Assembly: GCF_900114155.1 (NCBI RefSeq)
Contig: NZ_FOSC01000010.1
Span: forward strand, 62,001 to 126,000
DNA length: 64,000 nt
Direction of reading: 5' to 3'
DNA from: Marinobacter persicus
Lineage (GTDB): Bacteria > Pseudomonadota > Gammaproteobacteria > Pseudomonadales > Oleiphilaceae
Positions 29,259 to 41,909 of the stretch are shown here, one piece after another. The notes beneath the pieces are model-generated. The model made no database searches, was not told the DNA's origin, and worked only from the letters and a program-made list of their open reading frames with translations. How positions within the stretch are numbered: the first letter of the stretch is position 1; the number at the start of each line of letters is the position of its first letter. The position numbers and the translations under genes were made by a program.

Positions 29259-29477
29259 ATGCAGCAGATCATCGTGGACATCAGCATCAGCCCGGATGAG
29301 TGGATCAAGCTCTATCAGGGCCTTGCCACCGATGTCCACACCACGGCCCGGGACGGACGTTCCGTCCGCTTCCCGGCCCGTATCCTTTCCCGCTTTTTCC
29401 TCAAAGATGGCATTCGCGGCAGTTTCCGTATTCTGTTTGACGATGCCGGCAAGTTCGTTCGTATTGAACGCCTCTGA
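29259..29477 (+). CDS. DUF2835 family small protein
   Basis: A 72-residue basic protein eight bases after htpG. The opening MQQIIVDISISPDEWIKLYQG and the ARDGRSVRFPARILSRF stretch fit DUF2835, a PilZ-like small family of unknown role in gammaproteobacteria. It is probably co-transcribed with htpG. Confidence 0.75.
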   Translation: MQQIIVDISISPDEWIKLYQGLATDVHTTARDGRSVRFPARILSRFFLKDGIRGSFRILFDDAGKFVRIERL

Positions 29478-29595
29478 CCTGCCTTCCTTTTTTATCCATT
29501 AATAAATTCTTTTAGAAATTTATTCTTAATTAATTGTATCTCGGTCGCGTTCCGGGGTTACCGTAGAACTGTTATCGTTAAACAGGAGTTGTTCT

Positions 29596-29688
29596 ATGTC
29601 AGCCCTGATGACAATGACCTCGGTAGCATGGAGTGATTCTCTCGGGATTCTGGCGGATTACTACGGCAATTTTGCCATGACGTGGTAA
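29596..29688 (+). CDS. Putative 30-residue small ORF upstream of katG
   Basis: ATG 29596 to TAA 29688, preceded by AGGAG at 29584-29588 with good spacing. The product (MSALMTMTSVAWSDSLGILA then DYYGNFAMTW) has a short hydrophobic part and aromatic end, and no family that I recognise. It could be a small membrane-associated protein, a leader peptide, or chance. It falls in the otherwise AT-rich 375-base gap between DUF2835 and katG. Confidence 0.35.
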   Translation: MSALMTMTSVAWSDSLGILADYYGNFAMTW

Positions 29689-29731
29689 ATAAGCCGGAAA
29701 CAAAGCTGCCATCGGCAGATGCAAGAAAGTT

Positions 29732-29746
29732 ATAGCAATTCACTAT
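29732..29746 (+). promoter_or_regulatory. OxyR-like site upstream of katG
   Basis: ATAG, seven bases, CTAT matches the half-operator pattern of OxyR. It lies 110 bp before katG, ahead of a possible promoter (TTCAAG at 29764 and TCTATA at 29787, 17-base spacer). The second half-site is weak, so this is a moderate call. Confidence 0.45.
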
Positions 29747-29843
29747 GCTTGCGTTAGAAAAGATTCAAGCAGCAGAAAGTGGATGATCTATATTTAGTGG
29801 TGTTTCGAACACGCACAAGTTGTTTTATCAAACGCAGTGATAA

Positions 29844-32027
<2,184 letters not shown>

Positions 32028-32042
32028 ATCACCGGATAGATA

Positions 32043-32076
32043 CCGGGCACCCTGTTTCGGGGTGCCCGGCTATTTT
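32043..32076 (+). terminator. Intrinsic terminator after katG
   Basis: A perfect 10-bp stem CCGGGCACCC/GGGTGCCCGG (32043-32052 with 32060-32069) followed by CTATTTT. Confidence 0.8.
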
Positions 32077-32152
32077 CTCACCGTTATTTCTCTTACAATC
32101 CGCTCCACTTTCTGCTCTCTTCGAGCCACCCGCCAATACCTGTGGAGCCTGC

Positions 32153-33103
32153 ATGCGAATTATCCTCGCCCCGATGGAAGGGCTGGTTGATGCCCCGATC
32201 CGCGAAACGCTGACCCGCGTGGGCGGTATTGATCGGTGCGTGACCGAATTTATCCGGGTGACCCACGGCATGTTGCCACCCCGGGTTTTCTATAAATACG
32301 CTCCCGAACTTTATAAACAGGCTTTGACCGATGCCGGCGTACCGGTGGCGGTGCAACTGCTGGGTTCCAACGCCGAAATGATGGGCCGCCATGGCGCTAA
32401 AGCCGCCGAACTTGGGGCCGGGCAGGTGGACATCAATTTTGGTTGTCCCGCCAAGACCGTGAACAAACACAAGGGTGGTTGTGTCCTGATGCGTGAGCCG
32501 GAATTAATGCACGACATTGCTCTGGCCGTGCGCAAGGACACGCCGGCCAATGTGCCGGTGACGGCGAAAATGCGCCTTGGCTACGACGACCGTTCCATGG
32601 GCGTGGCCTGTGCTCAGGCGTTGGAAGCCGCCGGAGTGGCGGAAATTGTCGTCCACGCCCGCAGCAAGGTGGATGGCTACAAGCCACCGGCCTACTGGGA
32701 GGAAATTGCCCGGGTGCGCGATGCGGTGGACACCCGTGTGATTGCCAACGGGGAAATCTGGACGGTTGCCGATTACTGGCGTTGTCGGGAAGTGTCCGGT
32801 TGCGAGGATGTCATGATCGGCCGCGGGCTGATCGCCCGGCCGGATCTGGCTGCGCAAATCAAGGCTTCACAGCAAGGTGAGGATTGTGAGCCCATGGGCT
32901 GGGGTGAAGTCACCGGACTGGTGGAGGACTATGCCCAGGCTCTGCAGGCCCGGCTTGAAGACCGCTACGTGACAGGTCGAATCAAGCAATGGCTCAATTA
33001 CTTGCGGCAGGGGTTCCCGGAGGCTGAGGCACTGTGGCCACGCGCCCGGAAAATCCGGGAGGTCGCTCCCATGCTGGCCTGTCTGTCACAGGCTCACCAT
33101 TAA
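32153..33103 (+). CDS. dusC: tRNA-dihydrouridine(16) synthase DusC
   Basis: A 316-residue FMN enzyme that reduces uridine in tRNA. The opening MRIILAPMEGLVDAPIRE and the catalytic Cys in FGCPAKTVNKHKGG are standard Dus features; the short TIM barrel plus helical tail (RIKQWLNYLRQGFPEAE) matches DusC more than DusA or DusB. It appears to be a single-gene unit. Confidence 0.9.
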   Translation: MRIILAPMEGLVDAPIRETLTRVGGIDRCVTEFIRVTHGMLPPRVFYKYAPELYKQALTDAGVPVAVQLLGSNAEMMGRHGAKAAELGAGQVDINFGCPAKTVNKHKGGCVLMREPELMHDIALAVRKDTPANVPVTAKMRLGYDDRSMGVACAQALEAAGVAEIVVHARSKVDGYKPPAYWEEIARVRDAVDTRVIANGEIWTVADYWRCREVSGCEDVMIGRGLIARPDLAAQIKASQQGEDCEPMGWGEVTGLVEDYAQALQARLEDRYVTGRIKQWLNYLRQGFPEAEALWPRARKIREVAPMLACLSQAHH

Positions 33104-33140
33104 AGACGAACGACCAGGCGGTTCGGATGAAAGGTGGCGT

Positions 33141-33545
33141 TCAGGTTACCCCATGGGCGCGGAAGTGTTCCACATACGCCTTGTCGACTTTCAGGATGTG
33201 GTGGGTCAGCCACTCTTTGAGCAGACTCAGGGTTTCGTCGCCGGCCGATTCTCCGCTTTCATGACGGTCGATCAGGTCCATGATCTGACTGGTGAACTTG
33301 TTATGTTCCGCTTTGTGAGCCTCGGTTTCGGGGTAGCCCAGGCGGTTGAACAGGTCTTCCTCGACAATAAAGTGGTTCATGGTGTAATCCATGAGAGATT
33401 CCAGAATGTCGCCCACATGTTGGTCGCTGGCCCCGGCCTCCATGGCGTCGTATAGCTCATTCGTGGTATCCACCAGCCACTTGTGCTGCTCGTCGATTTC
33501 CCCGATTCCAACCTCCAGTTCTTTACTCCACGGCCAGAACGTCAT
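33141..33545 (-). CDS. Bacteriohemerythrin
   Basis: A 134-residue four-helix protein starting at ATG 33545 after a GGAG site. Di-iron ligands are visible in order: DEQHKWLVD, MNHFIVEEDLF, HKAEHNKF and LTHHILKVDKAY. It binds oxygen or acts as an oxygen/NO sensor or carrier, and its N-terminus (MTFWPWSKELEVGI) is typical of stand-alone hemerythrins. The longer frame from 33596 lacks a good ribosome site. Confidence 0.9.
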   Translation of the reverse strand: MTFWPWSKELEVGIGEIDEQHKWLVDTTNELYDAMEAGASDQHVGDILESLMDYTMNHFIVEEDLFNRLGYPETEAHKAEHNKFTSQIMDLIDRHESGESAGDETLSLLKEWLTHHILKVDKAYVEHFRAHGVT

Positions 33546-33713
33546 CGGTGTGCCTCTCCTGAATGTCTGAATTCCTGATTTTTTTAATACTTCCAATCTT
33601 CATCCTATGATTGCGACAGGTTTTAAATATTGACAGACATCAATAGAAAGGCCGCTGGTGACCAGACCAATGGATAACAGGCTTTTTAACGTAGCTGTAA
33701 AAACGGCGTGAAT

Positions 33714-34241
33714 TCATGGACTAACCGGGCACGTTTCACGCTCCAGTAATGCCTTTTTGCGTGCCAGCCCCCAGCGATAACCGCCGGGTGTGCCGTCGCT
33801 ACGTACGACCCGGTGGCAGGGAATGAGAACGGCAATGGTATTGGCGCCACAGGCGTTGGCAACTGCCCGTGTGGCCTTGGGTTTGTTCAGTTGCCTGGCC
33901 AGCTCGGTGTAGGTCCGCGTTTGTCCCGGTGGTATCTCCCGGATGGCCTGCCAGACCTCCTGCTGAAATGACGTGCCCTGGAGGTCCAGGGTGAGGGTTG
34001 GCATTGGGGTTCCCGGGTTTTCGATAGCAGCAAGAACCCGTTGCAGGTCTTTTCGCCGGGCACTGTCAACGGGTGTGATCCGCTCGCCGGACAGTTGTTG
34101 TACAAGGTGGGCTTTCAATTCTGACTGTGAGTCAAACGGTTTTAGGCTGGATAAACCGTTTTCGGTCCAGACCGCCAACATAGGGCCAAGAAAACAGTGA
34201 TCAGTAGCGTAATACAAAGCCTGGTTGGATGGGGTTGGCAT
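33714..34241 (-). CDS. ogt: Methylated-DNA--[protein]-cysteine S-methyltransferase
   Basis: A 175-residue suicide DNA-repair enzyme with the active-site motif IPCHRVVRSDG and downstream GGYRWGLARKKALL. The helix-turn-helix (TYTELARQLNKPKATRAV) with recognition residues is complete. It removes alkyl groups from O6-guanine or O4-thymine. No Ada-type regulatory domain is present, so Ogt is the likelier name. Confidence 0.9.
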   Translation of the reverse strand: MPTPSNQALYYATDHCFLGPMLAVWTENGLSSLKPFDSQSELKAHLVQQLSGERITPVDSARRKDLQRVLAAIENPGTPMPTLTLDLQGTSFQQEVWQAIREIPPGQTRTYTELARQLNKPKATRAVANACGANTIAVLIPCHRVVRSDGTPGGYRWGLARKKALLERETCPVSP

Positions 34242-34413
34242 GGGGTGCCTCTGATCTGTCGGTTATTTATTGCGTACCCGTACAGATGATCACGAAATCG
34301 CGGCTTGTGCAAACATCGTGTAAAGGCCTCGCCACGCGCTTGAAAACCGTCGTCAAGGGTGCAGAATGACCCGCATTCCAGTATTTCCGGTCCAACCTCG
34401 GAACAGGATTTCC

Positions 34414-35826
34414 ATGTTCAAATACTCTCCAACCCCCAGGCCTTTCTGGGCACTGTTGCTGGCCGTTCTCATTACCGGCTGCTCAACCTACCCGGATATC
34501 ACAGACAACACACCCGAACTTGTGCCGGCTTTCTCCCGTACCGGCAGTTCGCAGCTTCCCGACCAGTGGTGGCGGGCGTTTAACGATCCGGAACTGAACG
34601 GGCTGGTGGCGCGGGCTCTGGATGGAAACCTCGGTCTGCAGGCCAGTTACCAGCGTCTTTTGCAGGCCCGGGCGGCGGCTGATCAGCAAGCGGCTGGTCT
34701 GTTTCCCTCCCTGGACGCCAACCTTGGCACTGAAAGGCGCGAATCCGAGAGCACCGGTACCGACCGTTTCAGTGCCGGGTTGAGCGCCAGCTATGAGGTG
34801 GATTTATGGGGACGTGTGCAAGCCTTGTCGGAAGCTGAAGATTTGCGGGCCCTGGCCAGCGAGGCCGACTATCAGGCGGCGGCCATTTCGTTGTCTGGTG
34901 AAATTGCCAGCAACTGGTTTGAACTGGTGGAGCAGCAGGCACAGCGGGCGTTGGCGGAACAGCAGTTGTTGGTGAATCAAAACCTGCTGACAGTGATTGA
35001 GGCGAGCTTCTCTGCCGGTCAGGCCGGTGCCGCCGATGTCCTGCGCCAGCGCCAGCTGGTGGCATCGTCAGAGGAACAACTGACCAACCTGGCCGGTGAC
35101 ATTGCCGTGCTGGAAAACCAACTGGCGGTATTGCTCGGCGAGGCGCCAACGCGGGTCTCCCTGCCGGACAAGGAGGCGCTGCCTGAGCTTCCTCCCTTGC
35201 CGGATACCGGTGTTCCGGGCGAGCTTGTTCAGCGCCGGCCGGATGTCCGGCAGGCCTGGCGTCTGGTGCAGGCGGCTGACCGGGAGCTGGCGGCTGCGAT
35301 CAGTAATCGCTTTCCCCGGTTGTCGCTGGAAGCGTCAGTGAGCGACGAGGCGACCAACGCCAGTGAACTGTTTGACGACTGGCTGGTAACGTTGGCTGGC
35401 AACCTGCTATTGCCGGTGATTGATGGCGGAGAGCGCCGGGCCGCGGTTACCAGCGCTGAGGCCGGCTTGCGGGAGCGGGTACACGAATACCGGGAGGCAG
35501 TGCTGGTTGCCATTCAGGAGGTGGAAGATGCACTCGCCCGTGAGCGCCAACAGCAGCAGCGGCTGGCCAGTCTGGAACGACAAACGGACCTGGCCCGTGC
35601 CAGTTACCGGCAATTGCGCCGGCGCTATATGAACGGTGCGGTCAGCTACACCGATGTTCTGAGCGCGCTCAAGGATCAGCAGGACCTGCAAAGAACCCAA
35701 CTGACCGCGCGCCAGCAATTGCTCAATTATCGTGTGGCTTTGTACCGCGCACTTGCCGGCCGGATTGACCGGCTGACACCGGATTCATCAACCCCGACCA
35801 ATCGCAGCGAAAAGGACCAGGCATGA
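34414..35826 (+). CDS. RND efflux outer-membrane lipoprotein (NodT/OprM family)
   Basis: A 470-residue TolC-like channel. I use ATG 34414 (AACAGGA just upstream), which gives a compact signal with lipobox ITGC (Cys23); an ATG at 34366 would add 16 residues. The repeated helical hairpins (EIASNWFELVEQQAQRALAE and REAVLVAIQEVEDALARERQ) are family hallmarks. First gene of the RND operon; it overlaps the adaptor start by four bases. Confidence 0.88.
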   Translation: MFKYSPTPRPFWALLLAVLITGCSTYPDITDNTPELVPAFSRTGSSQLPDQWWRAFNDPELNGLVARALDGNLGLQASYQRLLQARAAADQQAAGLFPSLDANLGTERRESESTGTDRFSAGLSASYEVDLWGRVQALSEAEDLRALASEADYQAAAISLSGEIASNWFELVEQQAQRALAEQQLLVNQNLLTVIEASFSAGQAGAADVLRQRQLVASSEEQLTNLAGDIAVLENQLAVLLGEAPTRVSLPDKEALPELPPLPDTGVPGELVQRRPDVRQAWRLVQAADRELAAAISNRFPRLSLEASVSDEATNASELFDDWLVTLAGNLLLPVIDGGERRAAVTSAEAGLRERVHEYREAVLVAIQEVEDALARERQQQQRLASLERQTDLARASYRQLRRRYMNGAVSYTDVLSALKDQQDLQRTQLTARQQLLNYRVALYRALAGRIDRLTPDSSTPTNRSEKDQA

Positions 35827-37037
35827 GTCATCCCGTCGACGAAACCGCGGCAAGGCCCGAACGGGGCCGCGCAGGACCCTTTAAAACCGCTTTTGTCAGT
35901 GTGCTGATCGTACTGGCTGGTATTGCCCTGATCTGGTTGATTTTCAAAACCGAACCCACCGCCACACGCAAGGATGCCTCGCGGGAAACCGCCATGCTGG
36001 TGGACGTGCAAACCGTTGAGCGGGGCGAGTATCGGCCGACGATTGAGGTTATGGGGCGGGTGATGCCGGCCCGTGAAGTGACCCTCAGTGCCCGGGTGTC
36101 CGGACAAGTGATTGAGCAGGCGGAGTCGTTTACACCGGGGCGGCATGTGAGCGAGGGGGAGCCGTTGTTGCGCATTGACCCGGCGGACTATGAAGTTGCG
36201 CTGGAGCAACGGCGTAGCGAACTGCAGCAGGCCCTAGCGGATCTTGAGCTGGAGAAGGGCCAGCAGGCCGTTGCCCGGCAGGAATTCGAGTTATTGGGTG
36301 AGAGTATTCCCGCTGACAATGAGGCGCTGATTCTCCGGGAACCACAACTGAAACAGGCTCAGGCCGCAGTCGCATCCGCACGGGCGGCGGTGCGTCAGGC
36401 GGAGCTGGACCTGGCCCGCACCCGTATCCGCGCGCCTTTTCCCGCCCAGGTTCTGTCCCGTGAGGTAACCCGGGGCTCGCAAGTCAGTACCGGTGAAAGC
36501 CTGGGCCGTCTGGTCGCAACTGACCGGTACTGGGTGGAAGCCACCGTGCCCATGGCACGGCTGCAATGGCTGCAGTTTGACACCACTCCTGGCGAGTCCG
36601 GTGCACAGGTGTCCCTGAGGCAGGACAACGCCTGGCCGGCCGGTGAAACCCGAATCGGCAGATTGGGCCAGATGGTGGGTGAGCTGGAGGACAGCACTCG
36701 CATGGCACGGGTGCTGATTACCGTGGATGACCCGCTTGCGCTGGCTGCCGCGAAAGACAAGCCACCCTTGATTCTGGGCAGTTTTCTGAGTGCCGAGATC
36801 CAGGCACGCCCGCTCAGTGACGTGGTGCGTCTGGAGCGGAACCTGGTGCGACGGGAAAACACAGTCTGGGTCATGGAAGACCGAAAGCTGGCGATCCGGG
36901 AGGTAGGCATCGCCTTCGAGGACGAAACCTACGCCTACATCGACAGTGGCCTTGAGGACGGCGATCAGGTCATCACCAACAACCTGTCGTCTGTGGTCAA
37001 AGGTGCGCGGCTTCGTCTGGAGGGGGACTCCCAATGA
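35823..37037 (+). CDS. RND efflux periplasmic adaptor (membrane fusion protein)
   Basis: A 404-residue adaptor with one N-terminal membrane helix ([19 protein letters not shown]), the split lipoyl domain ([17 protein letters not shown] ... [15 protein letters not shown]), and a coiled-coil hairpin between. It bridges the pump and the outer-membrane channel. Starts and stops overlap with both neighbours, so the three are translated together. Confidence 0.9.
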   Translation: MSHPVDETAARPERGRAGPFKTAFVSVLIVLAGIALIWLIFKTEPTATRKDASRETAMLVDVQTVERGEYRPTIEVMGRVMPAREVTLSARVSGQVIEQAESFTPGRHVSEGEPLLRIDPADYEVALEQRRSELQQALADLELEKGQQAVARQEFELLGESIPADNEALILREPQLKQAQAAVASARAAVRQAELDLARTRIRAPFPAQVLSREVTRGSQVSTGESLGRLVATDRYWVEATVPMARLQWLQFDTTPGESGAQVSLRQDNAWPAGETRIGRLGQMVGELEDSTRMARVLITVDDPLALAAAKDKPPLILGSFLSAEIQARPLSDVVRLERNLVRRENTVWVMEDRKLAIREVGIAFEDETYAYIDSGLEDGDQVITNNLSSVVKGARLRLEGDSQ

Positions 37038-40000
37038 GTGAGGCTCCCAAGCGCCAGGGTTGGGTTGGTCCGATCGAGTGGATGGCCCGCAATTCCGTGG
37101 CTGCCAACCTGATGATGATTCTGCTGCTGGTGGGCGGTCTCTGGATGGCGTCCAACGTGCAGAAAGAAGTGTTTCCCGAGTTTGACCTGGATGTGGTTCA
37201 GGTCACCGTCAGTTACCCCGGCGCCTCGCCTTCGGAAGTGGAGCAGGGCATTCTCCTGCCGGTGGAAGAGGCGGTACAGGGTATACAAAGCATTGAGGAA
37301 ATGTCCTCCACGGCCCGGGAGGGCAGCGGCAACATTCAACTGGAACTTGTGTCCGGTACCAACCGTATGCAGGCATTGCAGGATATCGAACAGGCGGTTG
37401 ATCGGGTTCGCACTTTCCCTGAACAGGCCGAGGAGCCGGAAGTACGGCTGGTGACGCCAACCCGGGACGTGTTGGAGCTGGTGCTGTACGGCGATGTGGA
37501 TGCCTGGACACTGCGTCAGTTGGGCGAGCAGGTCCGTAACCGGTTGCTGGCGGAAGACAATATCACCCAGGCGGACATCAACGATGTGCCGGCCTACATG
37601 ACCAGCGTGGAAATTTCCCGGGACACCCTGAGGGAGTTCAATCTGACCCTGACCGAGGTGGCCAACCGCATAGAGCAGTCCAGCCAGGACATTCCGGCGG
37701 GCTCCATGGAAACCGCCAACGGCGACATCCTGTTGCGCCTGAAGGAGCGGAAGCAATGGGCCGAGGCCTTCGAAGGGATTGTCATCGTCAATGCCGACTC
37801 TGGCGGTTCCGTGACTCTTGGTGATATTGCCACTGTTCGGGACAGTTTCGAGGAAGACGGCTTTCATTCCCGTTTTAACGGCCAGCCCTCGGTGGAAATT
37901 GAGCTTTTCCGTACCGGTGACCAGTCACCACTGGACATTGCCGAGTCCGCTGAAAAGGTCATGGCGGAGCTGGATGAAACCCTGCCGGAAACCGTCAAGC
38001 TGCGCATCGACAGTAACCGCGCCGAACATTTTGAAGACCGCATGAACATGCTGCTGGAAAACGGTGTGATGGCCATGGTCATTGTGCTGGTGATTCTCAG
38101 CCTGTTCCTGGAATACCGTCTGGCGTTCTGGATCATGATGGGTATGACCATCTCGTTTGTGGGCAGTGTGTTCTTCCTGCCGGCGATGGATGTCAGTATC
38201 AACATGATTTCCATGTTCGGCTTTTTGATGGTGCTGGGTATCGTAGTGGACGACGCCATTGTGGTGGGGGAGAACATCTACGAATACCGGGAACAGGGAA
38301 TGACCTTCATGCAGGCCGCTATCAAGGGCACCCGGGACATTGCCGGCCCGGTGACATTCAGTATTCTGACCAACATTGTGGCTTTCCTGCCACTGCTGTT
38401 CATTCCAGGCACCACCGGCAAGTTCTGGTGGCCTCTGGGCGTGGTGGTGATTCTGGTGCTGGCCATTTCGCTGTTTGAAGCCCTGTTCATCCTGCCTGCT
38501 CATCTGGCCCACAGCGGGCGTGGCAGCGTGACGGTTTATGGCCGGGCCATGCATGCCGTACAAAGGGTCTTCTCACGGGGATTCGAGGCGGTGGTCGACA
38601 AAGGTTACCGGCCGCTGTTGGATCTGTCTTTGCGTTTTCGCTATGTCACTTTGACAGCGGCGCTAACCATCATGGTGGTTTGTGGTGCTTACGCCACCAG
38701 TGCCCACATGGGCATGATCATGATGCCGGAATCGCCGGCCGATGAAATTGAAGCCAATGTGCGCCTGCCCGTGGGCACCACCGCCACCCGGGCCGGTGAG
38801 CTGGCCATGGCCATTACCCGTGACACGGAGCGCCTGTTCGAGGAATACGACCTGGGTCGAAATGCTGAAGGCATCAAGACCAACGTGCGTGGCGAAAACT
38901 ACATTGATGTCGAGCTGGTGCTGCGCCCCGAACAGGAGCGTGACATGTCGGTCAGCGACATTGTCGAGTTGTGGCGCAATGAGCTGAGTGACTTCAAGGG
39001 TGTCGATGAAATCACCATCTCCGCCGAACAGGGCCCCGGCAGTTGGCGGGATGATATCAGTGTCGACTTGAGCCACACCGATATCGATACCCTGGCGCGG
39101 GCCAGCGAACGGTTTTTCGAAGAACTGGAACAGATTGGTGAAACCCGGAATGTGAACGACAGTTACACCGCCGGCAAGCCACAGTTCGATATTACGCTCA
39201 ATGAGCAGGGCCGGGCTCTGGGACTGACCGGCGCGGAAGTCGGACAGCAGTTGCGAGACGCTTTTTACGGCGCGGTTGCCCTGCGCCAGCTCCGGGGCAT
39301 CAATGAAAACGAGATCCGGGTGCGCCTGCCGGAGCGCGAGCGCCAGGACCTCTACCACCTCGACAACTTTGTGGTTCGTACCAGTGATGGAACCGAGGTG
39401 CCGTTGATGGAAGTGGCGGATATGTCCATTGCCGAATCCTTCCGCTCGATTGATCGGCGTGATGGCCGGCGGGTGATTACCGTGGGCACGGATGTGGAAC
39501 CGAAGGCCGCCACCGGCCAGGTGTTAAGCGTGATTCAGGAAGACCTGCTGCCGCAACTGCGGGCCGATTTTCCCGGCCTGACCTGGAGTTTCCAGGGTAG
39601 CCAGGCCGACATGCGTGAATCCACCGGCGCGCTCTGGGGTGGCTTTGGTCTGGCCATGGGGGTCATCTTTGCGCTCCTGGCCGTCGCCTTCGGCAGTTAT
39701 CTGCAACCGCTGGTGGTCATGCTGGCCATTCCGTTTGGTGCCGTGGGCGCGATCATCGGCCATATGATACTGGGCATGGAGCTCTCGCTGGTCAGTATCA
39801 TGGGGATTGTGGCGCTGTCCGGGGTAGTGGTGAACGATTCACTGATCATGATTACCTATGCCAACCGGCAGCGTGAGCGGCTGGGGGCCGCGCAGGCCAT
39901 TTATGAAGCCGGTCTGCGACGTTTCCGGCCCATTGCTCTGACCACACTGACCACCTTCGGTGGCCTGGCTCCGATCATTACGGAAACTTCCCTGCAGGCC

Positions 40001-40171
40001 ATCTACCTGATTCCCATGGCGGTGTCGTTGGGCTTCGGTATTGTGTTTGCCACCGCTCTGATTCTGTTTCTGGTGCCCTGCCTGTACCTGGTACTGGAAG
40101 ACCTCAAAAGCGGGGTGCGGCGCTTAATGGCTGGCGGTTCCGGAAAACAGGTTGATCACCAGCACGCCTGA
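37034..40171 (+). CDS. RND-family efflux pump permease
   Basis: A 1045-residue inner-membrane pump with 12 helices and two large periplasmic loops. Key segments are the first helix [20 protein letters not shown], the proton-relay helix region [20 protein letters not shown] with its Asp pair, and [20 protein letters not shown] in the second half. The sequence is nearer the HAE/MdtBC-like lineage than AcrB. Substrate unknown. It converges with the SMR gene and overlaps it by 48 bp. Confidence 0.9.
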   Translation: MSEAPKRQGWVGPIEWMARNSVAANLMMILLLVGGLWMASNVQKEVFPEFDLDVVQVTVSYPGASPSEVEQGILLPVEEAVQGIQSIEEMSSTAREGSGNIQLELVSGTNRMQALQDIEQAVDRVRTFPEQAEEPEVRLVTPTRDVLELVLYGDVDAWTLRQLGEQVRNRLLAEDNITQADINDVPAYMTSVEISRDTLREFNLTLTEVANRIEQSSQDIPAGSMETANGDILLRLKERKQWAEAFEGIVIVNADSGGSVTLGDIATVRDSFEEDGFHSRFNGQPSVEIELFRTGDQSPLDIAESAEKVMAELDETLPETVKLRIDSNRAEHFEDRMNMLLENGVMAMVIVLVILSLFLEYRLAFWIMMGMTISFVGSVFFLPAMDVSINMISMFGFLMVLGIVVDDAIVVGENIYEYREQGMTFMQAAIKGTRDIAGPVTFSILTNIVAFLPLLFIPGTTGKFWWPLGVVVILVLAISLFEALFILPAHLAHSGRGSVTVYGRAMHAVQRVFSRGFEAVVDKGYRPLLDLSLRFRYVTLTAALTIMVVCGAYATSAHMGMIMMPESPADEIEANVRLPVGTTATRAGELAMAITRDTERLFEEYDLGRNAEGIKTNVRGENYIDVELVLRPEQERDMSVSDIVELWRNELSDFKGVDEITISAEQGPGSWRDDISVDLSHTDIDTLARASERFFEELEQIGETRNVNDSYTAGKPQFDITLNEQGRALGLTGAEVGQQLRDAFYGAVALRQLRGINENEIRVRLPERERQDLYHLDNFVVRTSDGTEVPLMEVADMSIAESFRSIDRRDGRRVITVGTDVEPKAATGQVLSVIQEDLLPQLRADFPGLTWSFQGSQADMRESTGALWGGFGLAMGVIFALLAVAFGSYLQPLVVMLAIPFGAVGAIIGHMILGMELSLVSIMGIVALSGVVVNDSLIMITYANRQRERLGAAQAIYEAGLRRFRPIALTTLTTFGGLAPIITETSLQAIYLIPMAVSLGFGIVFATALILFLVPCLYLVLEDLKSGVRRLMAGGSGKQVDHQHA

Positions 40172-40456
40172 CAGAATCAGCCCCATGCCAAGGATGGCCG
40201 GGGCATCGAGTTTCTGCTGGAAAACCAGCCACCCGATCAGCGAAATCAATACGATACCCAGGCCGGCCCATACCGCATAGGCAATGCCTACTGGAATTAC
40301 TTTGATGGCCAGGGCAAGGAAATAAAAAGCCACCACATAACCGATGACAACCACGGTCGTCGGGCCCAGGCGGGTAAAGCCTTCGGAAGATTTTAGTGCG
40401 GAGGTGCCGACCACCTCTGCGATAATGGCCAGCGCCAGAAACAGCCAGCTTTGCAT
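40124..40456 (-). CDS. Small multidrug resistance protein, EmrE-like
   Basis: A 110-residue four-helix transporter. Glu14, Tyr40, Tyr60 and Trp63 sit at the same positions as the functional residues of EmrE, pointing to a proton-coupled cation exporter (Qac type) rather than the guanidinium (Gdx) subtype. Its 3' end overlaps the RND pump gene for 48 bp in the opposite direction. Confidence 0.88.
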   Translation of the reverse strand: MQSWLFLALAIIAEVVGTSALKSSEGFTRLGPTTVVVIGYVVAFYFLALAIKVIPVGIAYAVWAGLGIVLISLIGWLVFQQKLDAPAILGMGLILSGVLVINLFSGTASH

Positions 40457-40513
40457 GACAGATCAGCCTTGAGTGGAGGGTTGCTTATTGGGTGTAAGGT
40501 GCAGTTGGCATGA

Positions 40514-40547
40514 AAAAGGCCCGGGAGCACTATGCCGCCGGGCCTTT
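40514..40547 (+). terminator. Hairpin terminator upstream of the island
   Basis: AAAGGCCCGG pairs with CCGGGCCTTT around a 13-base loop. It may mark the end of the chromosomal segment on the left of the island. Confidence 0.6.
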
Positions 40548-40605
40548 GCTTGTACGGTGATTCAGCGTGTTTCGTTTAACCGCACTTGAATATCCCACCA
40601 AAAAA

Positions 40606-40702
40606 CTGGATACATAACGTGGTGAGTGAGTGAGTAAGAGGGTTTGAGTTGTACCGTGCATATTTTAATGGATACCTTTGGTTTTACTGAATCTGGATAC
40701 TT
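40606..40702 (+). repeat. GGATAC direct repeats, left edge of island
   Basis: Three copies of TGGATAC in one orientation: CTGGATAC at 40606-40613, AATGGATAC at 40667-40675, and ATCTGGATACTT at 40691-40702. Related copies lie near 52977-53006, at the other edge of the island. These may be recombinase-binding sites or an attachment site. Confidence 0.4.
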
Positions 40703-41432
40703 TTTAGGTTAAGGGTTTTCAAAACAGTAACCTATGGTGTTTTTTGAATCTTGGTGGTTAGATGATGTCAAGAGAACGACCAGGAGGAAGTTTCTGATCA
40801 AAAATTATCGAGCGAAATTTTGATCGCTTCTGCTCCTCGGAGAACGTATCGGTTCTTTGTGCCATGACCCGCAACAATGAATACAGGCGAAAAATCGCTG
40901 AGTTGCAGTTTCTTTAAGGAAACCGCAATTATACCAAGAAGTAGATTACCGAGTTCCTTGATACCGTGGAACAAGCGATCCTGGAGCGTACTCACGGCAG
41001 AGTACCGACTTGCCGGGTAGCGTTGCTGCGGTTATCAGGGGCTTCGCCAGCCCCTCTCAGCTTCGCTGATTCACCCCCGCAGGTATTTGACGAAGAAGAC
41101 ACGGCGCTATAACTTGATAGTGCGGTACAGGGAGAGGTCCCGATGGCCGTGGAGAAGACAAGCGGCCCTTGTGGCCGCTTTTCTATTCATGAGCCTGAGC
41201 TTTTAAAACCAGGATTGATGAACTGCTATGAAAGTGGGATTTTCGGGTATCCGAGTCGCTCCCAAGACGCGTAACGCTACGATAGCTGGTGATGACATCA
41301 CACTTTGGCCGCTCCGGTCGCGAAGCGAACATTCAGGCGTACTTTTTCGCAAATACGCCCCCAGCCTCCCTCTTTACCAGCCTGGAATTTAACCTGACTG
41401 ATGTTCCTCAAGGCTTCCGAGAAAACGTGTGG
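40703..41432. other. Low-coding stretch between island edge and MerR gene
   Basis: There is no convincing gene here. A 65-codon reverse frame at 40798-40995 and a 53-codon forward frame at 41228-41389 exist, but neither has a recognisable motif or strong ribosome site. GGGGCTTCGCCAGCCCC-like and GATTCAC-containing hairpins occur near 41040-41090. It reads like decayed mobile-element sequence. Confidence 0.5.
41160..41184 (+). terminator. Intrinsic terminator in the low-coding stretch
   Basis: AAGCGGCC pairs with GGCCGCTT around CTTGT and is followed by TTCT. No intact gene precedes it, which suggests the loss of one. Confidence 0.6.
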
Positions 41433-41840
41433 TTAAGTCTCGCCGGAAAGCGTCTCGATTATCCGGCAGTCCATGATCACCCCGCCTTCGCAACACTTGC
41501 TCAGCCTCTCCAACTCCTGCTCCATCGCACGCAGATCTTTCAGTCGAGAGCGCACCTGCTCCAACTGCTGATCCACCTTGGCGTCCACACCAGCACAGGA
41601 CTCCTGCTGCCGGTCAGCCAGCGACAATAGCTCCCGGATGTCATCAAGGCTGAATCCAAGACTCCGGCTTCGCCGAATAAACACCAAACGCGAATGATCC
41701 GCTGTCGAGTATATGCGGTAGCCCGACGCCGAGCGACTGGCTTCCGGTAACAACCCGATTTTTTCGTAGTAGCGGATGGTCACCGGCTTGATGTCGGTAT
41801 CTTGGGCCAACTGACCAACCGTGTAGCTTTTCTTGCTCAT
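41433..41840 (-). CDS. MerR-family heavy-metal regulator (ZntR/CadR/PbrR type)
   Basis: A 135-residue regulator starting at ATG 41840. The winged helix-turn-helix (YTVGQLAQDTDIKPVTIRYY) and dimerisation helix are complete. Cys82, Cys116, Cys117 and Cys125 are spaced like ZntR's Cys79, Cys114/115 and Cys124, pointing to a divalent soft metal such as zinc, cadmium or lead. It is divergent from a CDF transporter across a 19-bp-spacer promoter, which it should twist open when metal is bound. Confidence 0.88.
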   Translation of the reverse strand: MSKKSYTVGQLAQDTDIKPVTIRYYEKIGLLPEASRSASGYRIYSTADHSRLVFIRRSRSLGFSLDDIRELLSLADRQQESCAGVDAKVDQQLEQVRSRLKDLRAMEQELERLSKCCEGGVIMDCRIIETLSGET

Positions 41841-41845
41841 CACCA

Positions 41846-41876
41846 TTGACCTTATAGTTACTATAACCCCTAGTGT
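41846..41876 (+). promoter_or_regulatory. MerR-type promoter/operator for the CDF operon
   Basis: TTGACC at 41846-41851 and TAGTGT at 41871-41876 have a 19-base spacer, the over-long spacing typical of MerR-regulated promoters. TTATAGT and ACTATAA form a perfect palindrome inside the spacer. Confidence 0.82.
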
Positions 41877-41909
41877 ATCGCCATAGTTCAAAATTTAGGA
41901 GGCTTCGTC

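Noticed and set aside
40798..40995. A 65-codon reverse ORF near the island edge
   Set aside because: No recognised motif, unclear ribosome site, and located in degenerate sequence; left as unsupported.
41228..41389. A 53-codon forward ORF before the MerR gene
   Set aside because: Weak ribosome site and no recognisable features; probably chance.
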